Source: Streptomyces corallincola (lineage in GTDB: Bacteria > Actinomycetota > Actinomycetes > Streptomycetales > Streptomycetaceae). From it: 64,000 nucleotides of DNA. The notes beneath the pieces are model-generated. The model made no database searches, was not told where the DNA came from, and was given only the letters and a program-made list of their open reading frames with translations. Position numbers and translations under genes: made by a program. Each line of letters starts with the position of its first letter. Within the stretch, counting starts at the first letter, position 1. Below, piece after piece: positions 8,111-16,480 of this stretch. The stretch covers positions 1-64,000 of the forward strand of contig NZ_JAHRXF010000021.1 of assembly GCF_019104725.1 (NCBI RefSeq), in the 5' to 3' direction.

Positions 8111-8133
8111 CCGCCCCCCGTCCGGAGGGGCGG
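8111..8133 (+). terminator. Hairpin after bldM
   Basis: CCGCCCC (8111-8117) pairs with GGGGCGG (8127-8133), loop 9 bases, 20 bases past the stop. The remaining gap to 8570 (about 440 bases) shows no convincing gene; it must hold the shbA promoter, which I cannot place. Confidence 0.55.
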
Positions 8134-8570
8134 GGCGGCGCGGACACGTCCCGCCGCCGATCCGGTTTCGGTGCCCTGGGGTCCGCCCGTCTCCCGCGCT
8201 CGGACCGGCCGCTACGGCCGGACGGGTGTCCGCCCTCCGGGCGGTGCGGGCGGAGGGCGGGACCGGATCGCGGTGGACGGCGCCGGGCGCCCCGACGGGC
8301 GGTGCGGTGAGCCGCTGAGATCATCCGCACCCGCGCCGACCTGGCGTTTCGGACCGCCCCGGCGGTCGGGGAATCCGCTCCCGCGGGACACCGCGGGGGC
8401 GGCAGGGGTCCGTGGAGCGGGTGCCACGGCGGGAAACGGACGCATCCGTGCCGAGCCGCGCGAGCCGGCTCCGCCGACGACCGCTGCTCGTTTCGGCGCG
8501 GATGCCGCATCCTTGAGATGTGGAGTCTCTCGGGGACGAGTCGGTCGAGCGGAAGGGGAGGGCGCAGGGG

Positions 8571-9248
8571 ATGAGTGCCGGCGCACCTGCTCATAACGCT
8601 TCGGTGCACAACCACGACCGTGATGCGGTGGACCGTACGCCCACAGGGCACGATGGTCCGATGCGCGACGACGAGCCAGGTCCGGCGACCGGACCGATCG
8701 GTGCCCTGGTGCACCGCGCCGTCGAGGGGGACGAGCAGGCCACGCACGATCTGCTCGCCCATGTCCATCCGCTCGCGCTGCGGTACTGCCGCACCCGGCT
8801 GTCCCGGCTGCCCGGCGACGCCCGGCACTTCGTGGAGGACCTCGCGCAGGAGGTCTGCGTGGCCGTCCTGCTCGCCCTGCCGCGCTACCGCGACACCGGA
8901 CGCCCCTTCGAGGCGTTCGTCTTCGCCATCGCCTCGCACAAGGTCGCCGACCTCCAGCGGGCCGCCATGCGCCATCCCGGCTCGACCGTCGTGCCCTCCG
9001 ACGAGATGCCGGAGCGCCCCGACGACTCCCTCGGCCCGGAGGAGCGCGCGCTGCTCAGCAGTGACGCGGCCTGGGCGAAGAAGCTGCTGGCCAATCTCCC
9101 GGAGAACCAGCGCGAACTGCTGGTGCTGCGGATCGCGGTGGGCCTCACCGCCGAGGAGACCGGCCAGATGTTGGGAATGTCACCCGGTGCCGTCCGGGTC
9201 GCGCAGCACCGCGCGCTGAGCAGGCTGCGCGCGCTCGCCGAGCAGTAG
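8571..9248 (+). CDS. shbA: ECF-type sigma factor ShbA
   Basis: A 225-residue RNA polymerase sigma factor. In Streptomyces the protein at this locus (between bldM and guaB) drives transcription of the principal sigma gene hrdB. Seen: region 2 (about residues 60-130; ALRYCRTRLSRLPGD, FVEDLAQEVCVAVLLALPRYR, FEAFVFAIASHKVADLQR) and region 4 (about 165-222; LPENQRELLVLRIAVGLTAEETGQ). Start ATG 8571 is preceded by GGAAGGGGAGG; GTG 8520 and ATG 8661 are alternatives, the last giving 195 residues. No anti-sigma gene is adjacent. Confidence 0.88.
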   Translation: MSAGAPAHNASVHNHDRDAVDRTPTGHDGPMRDDEPGPATGPIGALVHRAVEGDEQATHDLLAHVHPLALRYCRTRLSRLPGDARHFVEDLAQEVCVAVLLALPRYRDTGRPFEAFVFAIASHKVADLQRAAMRHPGSTVVPSDEMPERPDDSLGPEERALLSSDAAWAKKLLANLPENQRELLVLRIAVGLTAEETGQMLGMSPGAVRVAQHRALSRLRALAEQ

Positions 9249-9414
9249 CCCCCCCCCCGCGCGGGAGCCCTCCCCATCGGTCCCGGTGACCGTTCGCAGT
9301 CGTATCGACGTACGAACGTACGAAGTGTGAGCGCCTGTGGACAGTGGAATTCGCCAGGTGCGATTCCCGTTAGCATGGACATCCGCACCGATCAAGGCCA
9401 TTGGGGAAGGTGTC
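9249..9414 (+). promoter_or_regulatory. guaB upstream region with C10 tract and ACGTACGA tandem repeat
   Basis: Ten consecutive C (9249-9258) start right after the shbA stop. ACGTACGA is repeated twice head to tail (9308-9323). A possible -10 TAGCAT sits at 9371-9376. GGGGAAGG (about 9403-9410) is the guaB ribosome site. Confidence 0.4.
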
Positions 9415-10920
9415 ATGTCTGCAAACGTCGGAGTGCCCGACAAGTTCGCCTCGCTCGGGCTGACCTACGACGACGTGCTGCTGCTGCCGGGCGCGTCGGA
9501 CATGGCGCCCGACGAGATCGACACCGCCTCGTACGTCTCCCGGAACGTGCGGGTCAACATCCCGCTGCTGTCCGCCGCGATGGACAAGGTGACCGAGTCC
9601 CGCATGGCCATCGCGATGGCCCGGCAGGGCGGCGTGGGCGTGCTGCACCGCAACCTCTCCATCCAGGACCAGGCCAACCAGGTCGATCTGGTCAAGCGCT
9701 CCGAGTCCGGCATGGTCACGGACCCCATCACCATCCACCCCGACGCCACGCTCGCCGAGGCCGACGAGCTGTGCGCGCGGTTCCGGATCAGCGGCACCCC
9801 GGTGACGGACGCCGACAAGAAGCTGCTCGGCATCGTCACCAACCGCGACATGGCGTTCGAGACCGACCGCAACCGCCGGGTGCGCGAGGTCATGACGCCG
9901 ATGCCGCTGGTCACCGGCAAGGTCGGCATCTCCGGCGCCGAGGCGATGGCGCTGCTGCGCAAGCACAAGATCGAGAAGCTGCCGCTGGTGGACGACGCGG
10001 GCGTCCTCAAGGGCCTCATCACCGTCAAGGACTTCGTCAAGGCCGAGCAGTACCCGAACGCGGCCAAGGACGCCGAGGGGCGGCTGCTGGTCGGCGCGGC
10101 CGTCGGGGTGGCCGGTGACTCCTACGAGCGCGCCCAGGCACTGGTCGAGGCGGGCGTCGATTTCATCGTCGTGGACACCGCCCACGGGCACTCCCGGCTG
10201 GTCGGGGACATGATCGCCAAGATCAAGTCCAACTCCGCCGGGGTGGACGTCATCGGCGGCAACATCGCCACCCGTGACGGCGCCAAGGCGCTGCTCGACT
10301 CCGGCGCGGACGGCATCAAGGTCGGGGTCGGCCCCGGTTCCATCTGCACCACCCGTGTGGTCGCCGGTGTCGGCGTCCCGCAGGTCACCGCGATCTACGA
10401 GGCCGCGCTCGCCGCCAAGGAGGTCGGCGTCCCGGTCATCGGCGACGGCGGTCTGCAGTATTCCGGCGACATCGCCAAGGCCCTGGTCGCGGGCGCCGAC
10501 ACCGTGATGCTCGGCTCGCTGCTGGCCGGGTGCGCCGAGTCGCCGGGCGAGCTGATGTTCATCAACGGCAAGCAGTTCAAGTCGTACCGGGGCATGGGTT
10601 CGCTGGGTGCCATGCAGACGCGCGGCGACCGCAAGTCCTTCTCCAAGGACCGGTACTTCCAGGAGGGCGTCGCCTCCGACGACCAGCTGATCCCCGAGGG
10701 CATCGAGGGGCAGGTGCCCTACCGGGGCCCGCTCTCCTCCGTGGTGCACCAGCTCGTCGGCGGTCTGCGCCAGTCGATGTTCTACGTCGGCGGCCGTACC
10801 GTGCCCGAGCTGCAGAGCAACGGCCGCTTCGTGCGGATCACCTCGGCGGGCCTCAAGGAGAGCCACCCGCACGACATCCAGATGACCGTCGAGGCCCCCA
10901 ACTACAGCGGCCGCTCGTGA
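9415..10920 (+). CDS. guaB: Inosine-5'-monophosphate dehydrogenase
   Basis: A 501-residue IMPDH that oxidises IMP to XMP with NAD, the committed step to GMP. Seen: YDDVLLLPG at the N-terminus, two CBS domains (about residues 95-215, DPITIHPDATLAEADELC to LITVKDFVKAEQYP) as regulatory module, phosphate-site and catalytic loop GPGSICTTRVVAGVG (catalytic Cys), and the mobile flap (RGDRKSFSKDRYFQEG, EGIEGQVPYRGPL). Start ATG 9415 is fixed by GGGGAAGG. A 20-bp hairpin directly after the gene separates it from guaB3. Confidence 0.97.
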   Translation: MSANVGVPDKFASLGLTYDDVLLLPGASDMAPDEIDTASYVSRNVRVNIPLLSAAMDKVTESRMAIAMARQGGVGVLHRNLSIQDQANQVDLVKRSESGMVTDPITIHPDATLAEADELCARFRISGTPVTDADKKLLGIVTNRDMAFETDRNRRVREVMTPMPLVTGKVGISGAEAMALLRKHKIEKLPLVDDAGVLKGLITVKDFVKAEQYPNAAKDAEGRLLVGAAVGVAGDSYERAQALVEAGVDFIVVDTAHGHSRLVGDMIAKIKSNSAGVDVIGGNIATRDGAKALLDSGADGIKVGVGPGSICTTRVVAGVGVPQVTAIYEAALAAKEVGVPVIGDGGLQYSGDIAKALVAGADTVMLGSLLAGCAESPGELMFINGKQFKSYRGMGSLGAMQTRGDRKSFSKDRYFQEGVASDDQLIPEGIEGQVPYRGPLSSVVHQLVGGLRQSMFYVGGRTVPELQSNGRFVRITSAGLKESHPHDIQMTVEAPNYSGRS

Positions 10921-10944
10921 GCTGAGCGCACGCGCACGCGTGCC

Positions 10945-10997
10945 GTACGGCGGAGGCGGTTCCCGGTGGCTCACCCTGGGGACCGCCTCCGCCGTAC
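10945..10997 (+). terminator. Very strong hairpin after guaB
   Basis: 10945-10964 pairs with 10978-10997 over 20 positions (one G-T pair); arm core GTACGGCGGAGGCGGT, 13-base loop, no T tract. It should isolate guaB from guaB3; a GATACT -10-like box at 11006-11011 follows. Confidence 0.8.
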
Positions 10998-11046
10998 CGG
11001 TCGGGGATACTGGGAGCGCCGCAATGCTTCAGGGAAAGGCCAACAC

Positions 11047-12171
11047 GTGACTGAGATCGAGATCGGGCGCGGCAAGCGTGGCCGCAGGGCGTACGCGTTC
11101 GACGACATCGCCGTCGTCCCCAGCCGCCGTACGCGGGACCCGAAGGAGGTCTCGATCGCCTGGCAGATCGACGCCTACCGCTTCGACCTGCCCTTCCTCG
11201 CCGCCCCGATGGACTCGGTCGTCTCCCCGGCCACCGCCATCCGCATCGGTGAGCTGGGCGGCCTCGGCGTCCTGAACCTGGAAGGGCTGTGGACGCGGTA
11301 CGAGGACCCGCAGCCGCTGCTGGACGAGATCGCCGAACTGCCCGCCGAGCGCGCCACCCGCCGCCTCCAGGAGATCTACGCGGCTCCCATCAAGGAGGAG
11401 CTGATCGGCGCCCGCATCAAGGAGGTGCGCGACTCCGGCGTGGTCACGGCGGCGGCGCTCTCCCCGCAGCGCACCGCGCAGTTCTCCAAGGCGGTCGTGG
11501 ACGCGGGTGTGGACATCTTCGTCATCCGGGGTACGACGGTCTCCGCCGAGCACGTCTCCTCGGCCGCCGAGCCGCTCAACCTCAAGCAGTTCATCTACGA
11601 GCTGGACGTGCCGGTGATCGTCGGCGGCTGCGCCACGTACACCGCCGCCCTGCACCTGATGCGCACCGGCGCGGCGGGTGTCCTGGTCGGCTTCGGCGGC
11701 GGCGCCGCGCACACCACGCGCAACGTGCTGGGCATCCAGGTGCCGATGGCGACCGCCGTCGCGGACGTGGCCGCCGCCCGCCGCGACTACATGGACGAGT
11801 CCGGCGGCCGGTACGTCCACGTCATCGCGGACGGCGGGGTCGGCTGGTCCGGCGACCTGCCCAAGGCGATCGCCTGCGGCGCCGACTCCGTGATGGTCGG
11901 CTCCCCGCTCGCCCGCGCCACCGACGTGCCCGGCAAGGGGCACCACTGGGGCATGGAGGCGGTCAACGAGGAGCTGCCGCGCGGCAAGAAGGTGGACCTC
12001 GGCACGGTCGGCACCCTGGAGGAGATCCTCGCGGGGCCGTCGCACACCCCCGACGGCTCGATGAACTTCTTCGGCGCCCTGCGCCGCGCGATGGCCACCA
12101 CCGGCTACAGCGAGCTCAAGGAGTTCCAGCGGGTCGAGGTCACGGTGGCGGACAGCCAGCACCGCCGCTGA
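11047..12171 (+). CDS. guaB3: GuaB3-family IMP dehydrogenase-related protein
   Basis: A 374-residue IMPDH/GMP-reductase superfamily TIM barrel without CBS domains. The N-terminus (EIGRGKRGRRAYAFDDIAVVPS) and length match the IMP dehydrogenase-related group universal in actinobacteria. The catalytic loop is changed: where IMPDH has GPGSICTTR this protein has GFGGGAAHTTR, so the catalytic cysteine is missing at that position, and the flap is lost. Its reaction in streptomycetes is not settled. GTG 11047 follows GGGAAAGG. Its own promoter is expected because of the upstream hairpin. Confidence 0.9.
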   Translation: MTEIEIGRGKRGRRAYAFDDIAVVPSRRTRDPKEVSIAWQIDAYRFDLPFLAAPMDSVVSPATAIRIGELGGLGVLNLEGLWTRYEDPQPLLDEIAELPAERATRRLQEIYAAPIKEELIGARIKEVRDSGVVTAAALSPQRTAQFSKAVVDAGVDIFVIRGTTVSAEHVSSAAEPLNLKQFIYELDVPVIVGGCATYTAALHLMRTGAAGVLVGFGGGAAHTTRNVLGIQVPMATAVADVAAARRDYMDESGGRYVHVIADGGVGWSGDLPKAIACGADSVMVGSPLARATDVPGKGHHWGMEAVNEELPRGKKVDLGTVGTLEEILAGPSHTPDGSMNFFGALRRAMATTGYSELKEFQRVEVTVADSQHRR

Positions 12172-12184
12172 CGCGGACCCCCGC

Positions 12185-12225
12185 GACGAGGGGCCCGGCC
12201 GATCGATTCGGCCGGGCCCCTCGTC
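12185..12225. terminator. 18-bp perfect bidirectional terminator
   Basis: 12185-12202 pairs perfectly with 12208-12225 (arm GACGAGGGGCCCGGCCGA), 5-base loop. Lies between convergent guaB3 and the membrane protein gene and serves both. Confidence 0.85.
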
Positions 12226-12243
12226 ATGCGCGGGTGCGGTGGT

Positions 12244-12867
12244 TCAGGAAGCGGCCTTGCGGGTGTTCCCGAACGCGAGGAACGCGGCCACGCCCAGGAA
12301 GAGGAAGGTCATCGGGTCGGCGTCGTCCCGCCACACCTGCTGGACGACGTCGAAGTGGTCGAACATCACCGTGGAGAAGTCCCGCCCGACCTTCTTGGCG
12401 ATGATCATCGCGTCCCCGACGAGCTGCCCGGCGTAGACCGAACCGAGCGCCAGCACCAGGCTCAGCACCGGGAGCGCGGAGTTGCGCCCGCCCGCCCTGC
12501 CCGCGGCCCAGCCGATCAGGAAGCCCACGCCGATGGCCGCCCAGCCGATCTCGCGCTCGGTGGTGCCGATGATCACGCCGTACAGTCCACCGGCCACCAG
12601 GGCGGCGACCACGGCCGCGACCGCGCCGAGAAGGAAGTTGTTGCGCACGGGCACGGGCGTCGGCACCGGCACGACCGGCGGCGCGAACGCGCCGGGCTGC
12701 GGCGGGTACGGCGCCTGGGGTGCGGCCGGTGCGGCCGGTGCGGCCGGTGCGGCCGGTGCGGCCGGGGCCGCCGGGGCCGCCGGGGTGGACGTGGCGTCCT
12801 TGGTGGCGTACGGGTTGCCGTCCACGGGGACGGGCTGCTGGTGCGGTGGCGTGACGGAGTCGCTCAT
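12244..12867 (-). CDS. Small membrane protein with Pro-Ala-rich N-terminal tail
   Basis: A 207-residue protein of unknown function. The N-terminal 75 residues are a disordered tail dominated by repeated PAA triplets encoded by a perfect 9-base DNA repeat; then come about three to four hydrophobic segments (LLGAVAAVVAALVAGGLYGVII, AAIGVGFLIGWAAG, LPVLSLVLALGSVYAGQLV, FLFLGVAAFLAFG). The layout (Pro-rich cytoplasmic tail plus membrane core) is common in actinobacteria, but no domain gives a role. ATG 12867 (MSDSVTPPHQQP). Convergent with guaB3. Confidence 0.8.
   Translation of the reverse strand: MSDSVTPPHQQPVPVDGNPYATKDATSTPAAPAAPAAPAAPAAPAAPAAPQAPYPPQPGAFAPPVVPVPTPVPVRNNFLLGAVAAVVAALVAGGLYGVIIGTTEREIGWAAIGVGFLIGWAAGRAGGRNSALPVLSLVLALGSVYAGQLVGDAMIIAKKVGRDFSTVMFDHFDVVQQVWRDDADPMTFLFLGVAAFLAFGNTRKAAS
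12720..12786 (+). repeat. Tandem GGTGCGGCC repeat inside coding sequence
   Basis: Five near-perfect 9-base units followed by GGGGCCGCC variants; in frame it encodes the PAA repeats of the membrane protein. Copy changes would not break the frame. Confidence 0.85.
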
Positions 12868-13061
12868 GACGGAATTTCCCCCCGGCGCGGTGCCGTTGCG
12901 GACCGCTGGATGAAGAAGACGGATCGGTGTCGATGAACCGCTCCGCATCCCCTGAGCGTCGCGGGTCCGGGGGAGACTAACAGCCGCCGCCGACAACGCC
13001 GTTGCCGTATCGCCTTCGTGGCCGGTGCGGACGCGCCCCGCGCGGGAGCGCCCAGGGTCCT

Positions 13062-14270
13062 TCAGAGCCGGTGCGCCGCGCCCGTCGGAGTCGCTCCCCT
13101 GGTGTCCAGCAGGAGTTGGGCCTTCACGGAGAGGCCCTGGAGGTCGTAGGTGCGGTGGTGCTGGAGCAGGATCGTCAGGTCGGCGTCGGCCGCCGCCTCG
13201 TAGAAGGAGTCGGCGCGCGGGACCGGGTGGTCGAGGATGTTCCAGGACGGCACCAGCGGGTCGTGGTAGCTGACCGAGGCGCCGAGTTCCATCAGGTTCA
13301 GGGCGATCTCGCGGGCCGGGGTGCCCTGGAGGTCGGCGACGTCGGGCTTGTACGTGACGCCGAGCAGCAGGACGCGGGCGCCGCGCGCCGACTTGCCGTG
13401 CTCGTTGAGGAGGGCGGCGGCGCGCTGCACGACGTAGCGGGGCATGCGCCGGTTGACCTGTTCGGCCAGTTCGACCATGCGCAGTGAGCCGCCCGCGCGC
13501 CCGGAGAGGTCCTGCGGGAGTCCGTGGCCGCCGACGCCGGGGCCGGGCCGGAACGCCTGGAAGCCGTAGGGCTTGGTCTCCGCACAGCGGATGACGTCCC
13601 AGAGGTCCACGTTCCACTCGTGGCAGAGCACGGCCATCTCGTTGACCAGGGCGATGTTGACGTGCCGGTAGTTGGTCTCCAGCAGGTGCACGGTCTCCGC
13701 CTCGCGCAGCCCGCGCGCCCGGACGACCTTGTCGGTGAGCCGTCCGTAGAAGGCGGCGGCGGACTCGGTGCAGGCGGGGGTGAGGCCGCCGATGACCCGG
13801 GGGGTCCCGGCCGGGGTGCGGTCGCGGTTGCCGGGGTCGATGCGGGTGGGGGCGTGCGCGAGGTGGAAGTCGCGCCCGGCGCGCAGTCCGGAGCCCTCCT
13901 CCAGCAGGGGGCGCAGGAACTCCTCGGTGGTGCCGGGGAGTACGGGCGACTCCAGGATGACCGTGGTGTGCGGGCGGAGCACCCCGGCGAGGGTGCGGGC
14001 GGCCTTCTCGATCTGGCCGAGGTCGGTGCGGCCGTCGGCGCCGCGCGGGGTGGGCGCGCAGATCACGGCGGTACGGACGCGGCCGAGTTGTGCGGGGTCG
14101 GTGAGCGGCCGGAACCCGGCGGTGCGCATCCGGCGCAGCTCCGGCTGGCTCAGCCCGCCCGTCTCCGGGCCGGTGGCCCAGCCGAGGGTGGGGATGCCGG
14201 CGGCGACGGCGGCCTGGGCGAGCGGCAGACCGTAGGGACCGAGTCCGATGACGGCGAGATCGGCGGGCAT
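13062..14270 (-). CDS. UDP-glucose/GDP-mannose dehydrogenase-family protein lacking catalytic Cys
   Basis: A 402-residue member of the sugar-nucleotide dehydrogenase family that normally oxidises UDP- or GDP-sugars to uronic acids for wall polymers. Seen: NAD-binding GLGPYGLP (residues 9-16), substrate region YRHVNIALVNEMAV, and GPGVGG. The following residue is wrong: functional enzymes read GGxCxxxD with a nucleophilic Cys, whereas this protein reads GGHGLPQD, with Gly at residue 250 (codon 13521-13523). C-terminal UDP-binding domain (LLGVTYKPDVADLQGTPA) is intact. It may be inactive, or work by a Cys-independent route. Divergent from glpD. Confidence 0.85.
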   Translation of the reverse strand: MPADLAVIGLGPYGLPLAQAAVAAGIPTLGWATGPETGGLSQPELRRMRTAGFRPLTDPAQLGRVRTAVICAPTPRGADGRTDLGQIEKAARTLAGVLRPHTTVILESPVLPGTTEEFLRPLLEEGSGLRAGRDFHLAHAPTRIDPGNRDRTPAGTPRVIGGLTPACTESAAAFYGRLTDKVVRARGLREAETVHLLETNYRHVNIALVNEMAVLCHEWNVDLWDVIRCAETKPYGFQAFRPGPGVGGHGLPQDLSGRAGGSLRMVELAEQVNRRMPRYVVQRAAALLNEHGKSARGARVLLLGVTYKPDVADLQGTPAREIALNLMELGASVSYHDPLVPSWNILDHPVPRADSFYEAAADADLTILLQHHRTYDLQGLSVKAQLLLDTRGATPTGAAHRL

Positions 14271-14550
14271 GGCGTGTGCCGTCCTTCCCAGTAGCCGAAG
14301 CGGCGCGGATGCGCAACCGCTGTGGGCAGCATGTACGAGCGCACTGTCACACTAGGAGTAAATATGACCGTTATGTGGGATTGTGTTCGTGTGTCTTCGG
14401 GGGTAGCGCGCGGGTTTTCCCCAGGTGAGGGCCCGTGGTGGCCGAAGTCGGACAGTCCGGTCAGAATTTGGGCATGAGCAGGGGGTGAACCGGGAGCCGT
14501 ATCTGCGGGTGCGGCCGTCCCGGACGGTGTGCGACATGCGGGAGGCAGCG

Positions 14551-16260
14551 GTGAGGACGGCGACTCTGGGCCCGGCGCAGCGGGCCGAGGCACTGGCGGC
14601 GATGGCGGAGCGCGAACTCGACGTGCTGGTGATCGGCGGCGGGGTGGTCGGCGCGGGCACCGCGCTCGACGCGGTCACCCGCGGTCTGTCCACCGGTCTG
14701 GTCGAGGCCCGCGACTGGGCGTCCGGCACCTCCAGCCGGTCCAGCAAGCTCATCCACGGCGGGCTGCGCTACCTGGAGATGCTCGACTTCGCCCTGGTCC
14801 GCGAGGCGTTGAAGGAGCGCGGCCTGCTGCTGGAGCGGCTCGCCCCGCACCTGGTGAAGCCGGTGCCGTTCCTCTACCCGTTGCAGCACAAGGGCTGGGA
14901 GCGGCTGTACGCGGGCTCGGGCGTCGCGCTGTACGACGCGATGTCGATGGCGCGCGGACACGGCCGGGGGCTGCCCGGCCACCGCCATCTGACCCGGCGG
15001 CACGCGCTGCGCGTGGCTCCCTGCCTGAAGAAGGACGCCCTGGTCGGCGCCCTCCAGTACTACGACGCGCAGATGGACGACGCCCGCTTCGTGGCCACCC
15101 TGGTGCGCACGGCCGTCTCCTACGGCGCGCACGCCGCCAACCGGGCGCGGGTCACCGGCTTCCTGCGCGAGGGCGAGCGGGTCGTCGGCGCCCGCGTCCA
15201 GGACGTCGAGGGCGGCGGGGAGTACGAGATCCGGGCCAAGCAGGTCGTCAACGCCACCGGGGTCTGGACCGACGACACCCAGGGCATGGTCGGCGAGCGC
15301 GGCCAGTTCCACGTCCGCGCGGCCAAGGGCATCCACCTGGTCGTCCCGAAGGACCGCATCCACTCCAGCACCGGGCTGATCCTGCGCACCGAGAAGTCCG
15401 TGCTGTTCGTCATCCCCTGGGGACGGCACTGGATCATCGGCACCACTGACACCGACTGGGACCTCGACAAGGCGCACCCGGCGGCCTCCAGCACCGACAT
15501 CGACTATCTGCTGGAGCATGTGAACGCCGTGCTCTCGGTGCCGCTCGGCCGGGACGACGTGGAGGGCGTGTACGCCGGGCTCCGCCCGCTGCTGGCCGGT
15601 GAGTCGGAGGCGACCAGCAAGCTGTCCCGCGAGCACACCGTGGCGCATCCGGCGCCGGGGCTGGTGGTCGTGGCGGGCGGCAAGTACACGACGTACCGGG
15701 TCATGGCCAAGGACGCGGTGGACGAGGCGGTGCACGGGCTGGACACCCGCGTCGCGGACTGTGTCACCGAGGAGGTCCCGCTGCTCGGCGCCGAGGGGTA
15801 TTCCGCGATGTGGAACGCGCGGGCCCGGATCGCCGCCCGCGCCGGACTGCACGTGGTCCGCGTCGAGCACCTGCTCAACCGGTACGGCTCGATGGCCGAC
15901 GAGGTGCTGGGGCTGATCGTCGCCGATCCCTCGCTGGGCGAGCCGCTGGCCGCCGCCGACGACTATCTGCGCGCCGAGGTCGTCTACGCCGCCTCGCACG
16001 AGGGCGCCCGGCACCTGGACGACGTGCTCACGCGCCGTACCCGCATCTCCATCGAGACCTTCGACCGGGGCACCCGCAGCGCCCGTGAGGCGGCGGCGCT
16101 GATGGCGCCGGTGCTCGGCTGGGACAAGGACCAGATCGAGCGCGAGGTCGAGCACTACGAGAAGCGGGTCGAGGCCGAGCGCGAGTCGCAGCGCCAGCCC
16201 GACGACCTGACGGCGGACGCGGCACGTCTGGGGGCGCCGGACATCGTGCCGCTGAGCTGA
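14551..16260 (+). CDS. glpD: Aerobic glycerol-3-phosphate dehydrogenase
   Basis: A 569-residue FAD enzyme that oxidises sn-glycerol-3-phosphate to dihydroxyacetone phosphate and passes electrons to quinone at the membrane. Seen: FAD-binding VIGGGVVGAG, SSRSSKLIHGGLRYLE, GKYTTYRVMAKDAVD, and the C-terminal DAO_C domain with DDVLTRRTRISIET. Start GTG 14551 lies 5 bases after GGAGG and matches the usual TATLGPAQRAEAL beginning; an ATG at 14536 is a possible alternative. It is separate from any glpK/glpF genes in this window. Confidence 0.95.
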   Translation: MRTATLGPAQRAEALAAMAERELDVLVIGGGVVGAGTALDAVTRGLSTGLVEARDWASGTSSRSSKLIHGGLRYLEMLDFALVREALKERGLLLERLAPHLVKPVPFLYPLQHKGWERLYAGSGVALYDAMSMARGHGRGLPGHRHLTRRHALRVAPCLKKDALVGALQYYDAQMDDARFVATLVRTAVSYGAHAANRARVTGFLREGERVVGARVQDVEGGGEYEIRAKQVVNATGVWTDDTQGMVGERGQFHVRAAKGIHLVVPKDRIHSSTGLILRTEKSVLFVIPWGRHWIIGTTDTDWDLDKAHPAASSTDIDYLLEHVNAVLSVPLGRDDVEGVYAGLRPLLAGESEATSKLSREHTVAHPAPGLVVVAGGKYTTYRVMAKDAVDEAVHGLDTRVADCVTEEVPLLGAEGYSAMWNARARIAARAGLHVVRVEHLLNRYGSMADEVLGLIVADPSLGEPLAAADDYLRAEVVYAASHEGARHLDDVLTRRTRISIETFDRGTRSAREAAALMAPVLGWDKDQIEREVEHYEKRVEAERESQRQPDDLTADAARLGAPDIVPLS

Positions 16261-16480
16261 TCCGAGCCGGGACCAGGGGGTGCGGAGGGGCGCCCCGGCG
16301 GCGGTTTCGGGGGAAGTGCCCGAAGGGTTCACGGTCTCCCTCCGGCCTGCGGAACGACGGGCCGGCGGGGGAGCCCGGCACGGTGTGTCCACCCCTCGGA
16401 CAGGGCCACCCTGGGCGCTGACCACTTGTCGGGTGAGGGACAATGAAGGCTCTGTCAGGGCGGGTTGCATGAGGGGACGC

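Noticed and set aside
8088..8975. Minus-strand frame across the bldM-shbA gap
   Set aside because: Overlaps the sigma factor gene antisense, has no recognisable start context and reads as Arg/Pro/Gly-rich noise.
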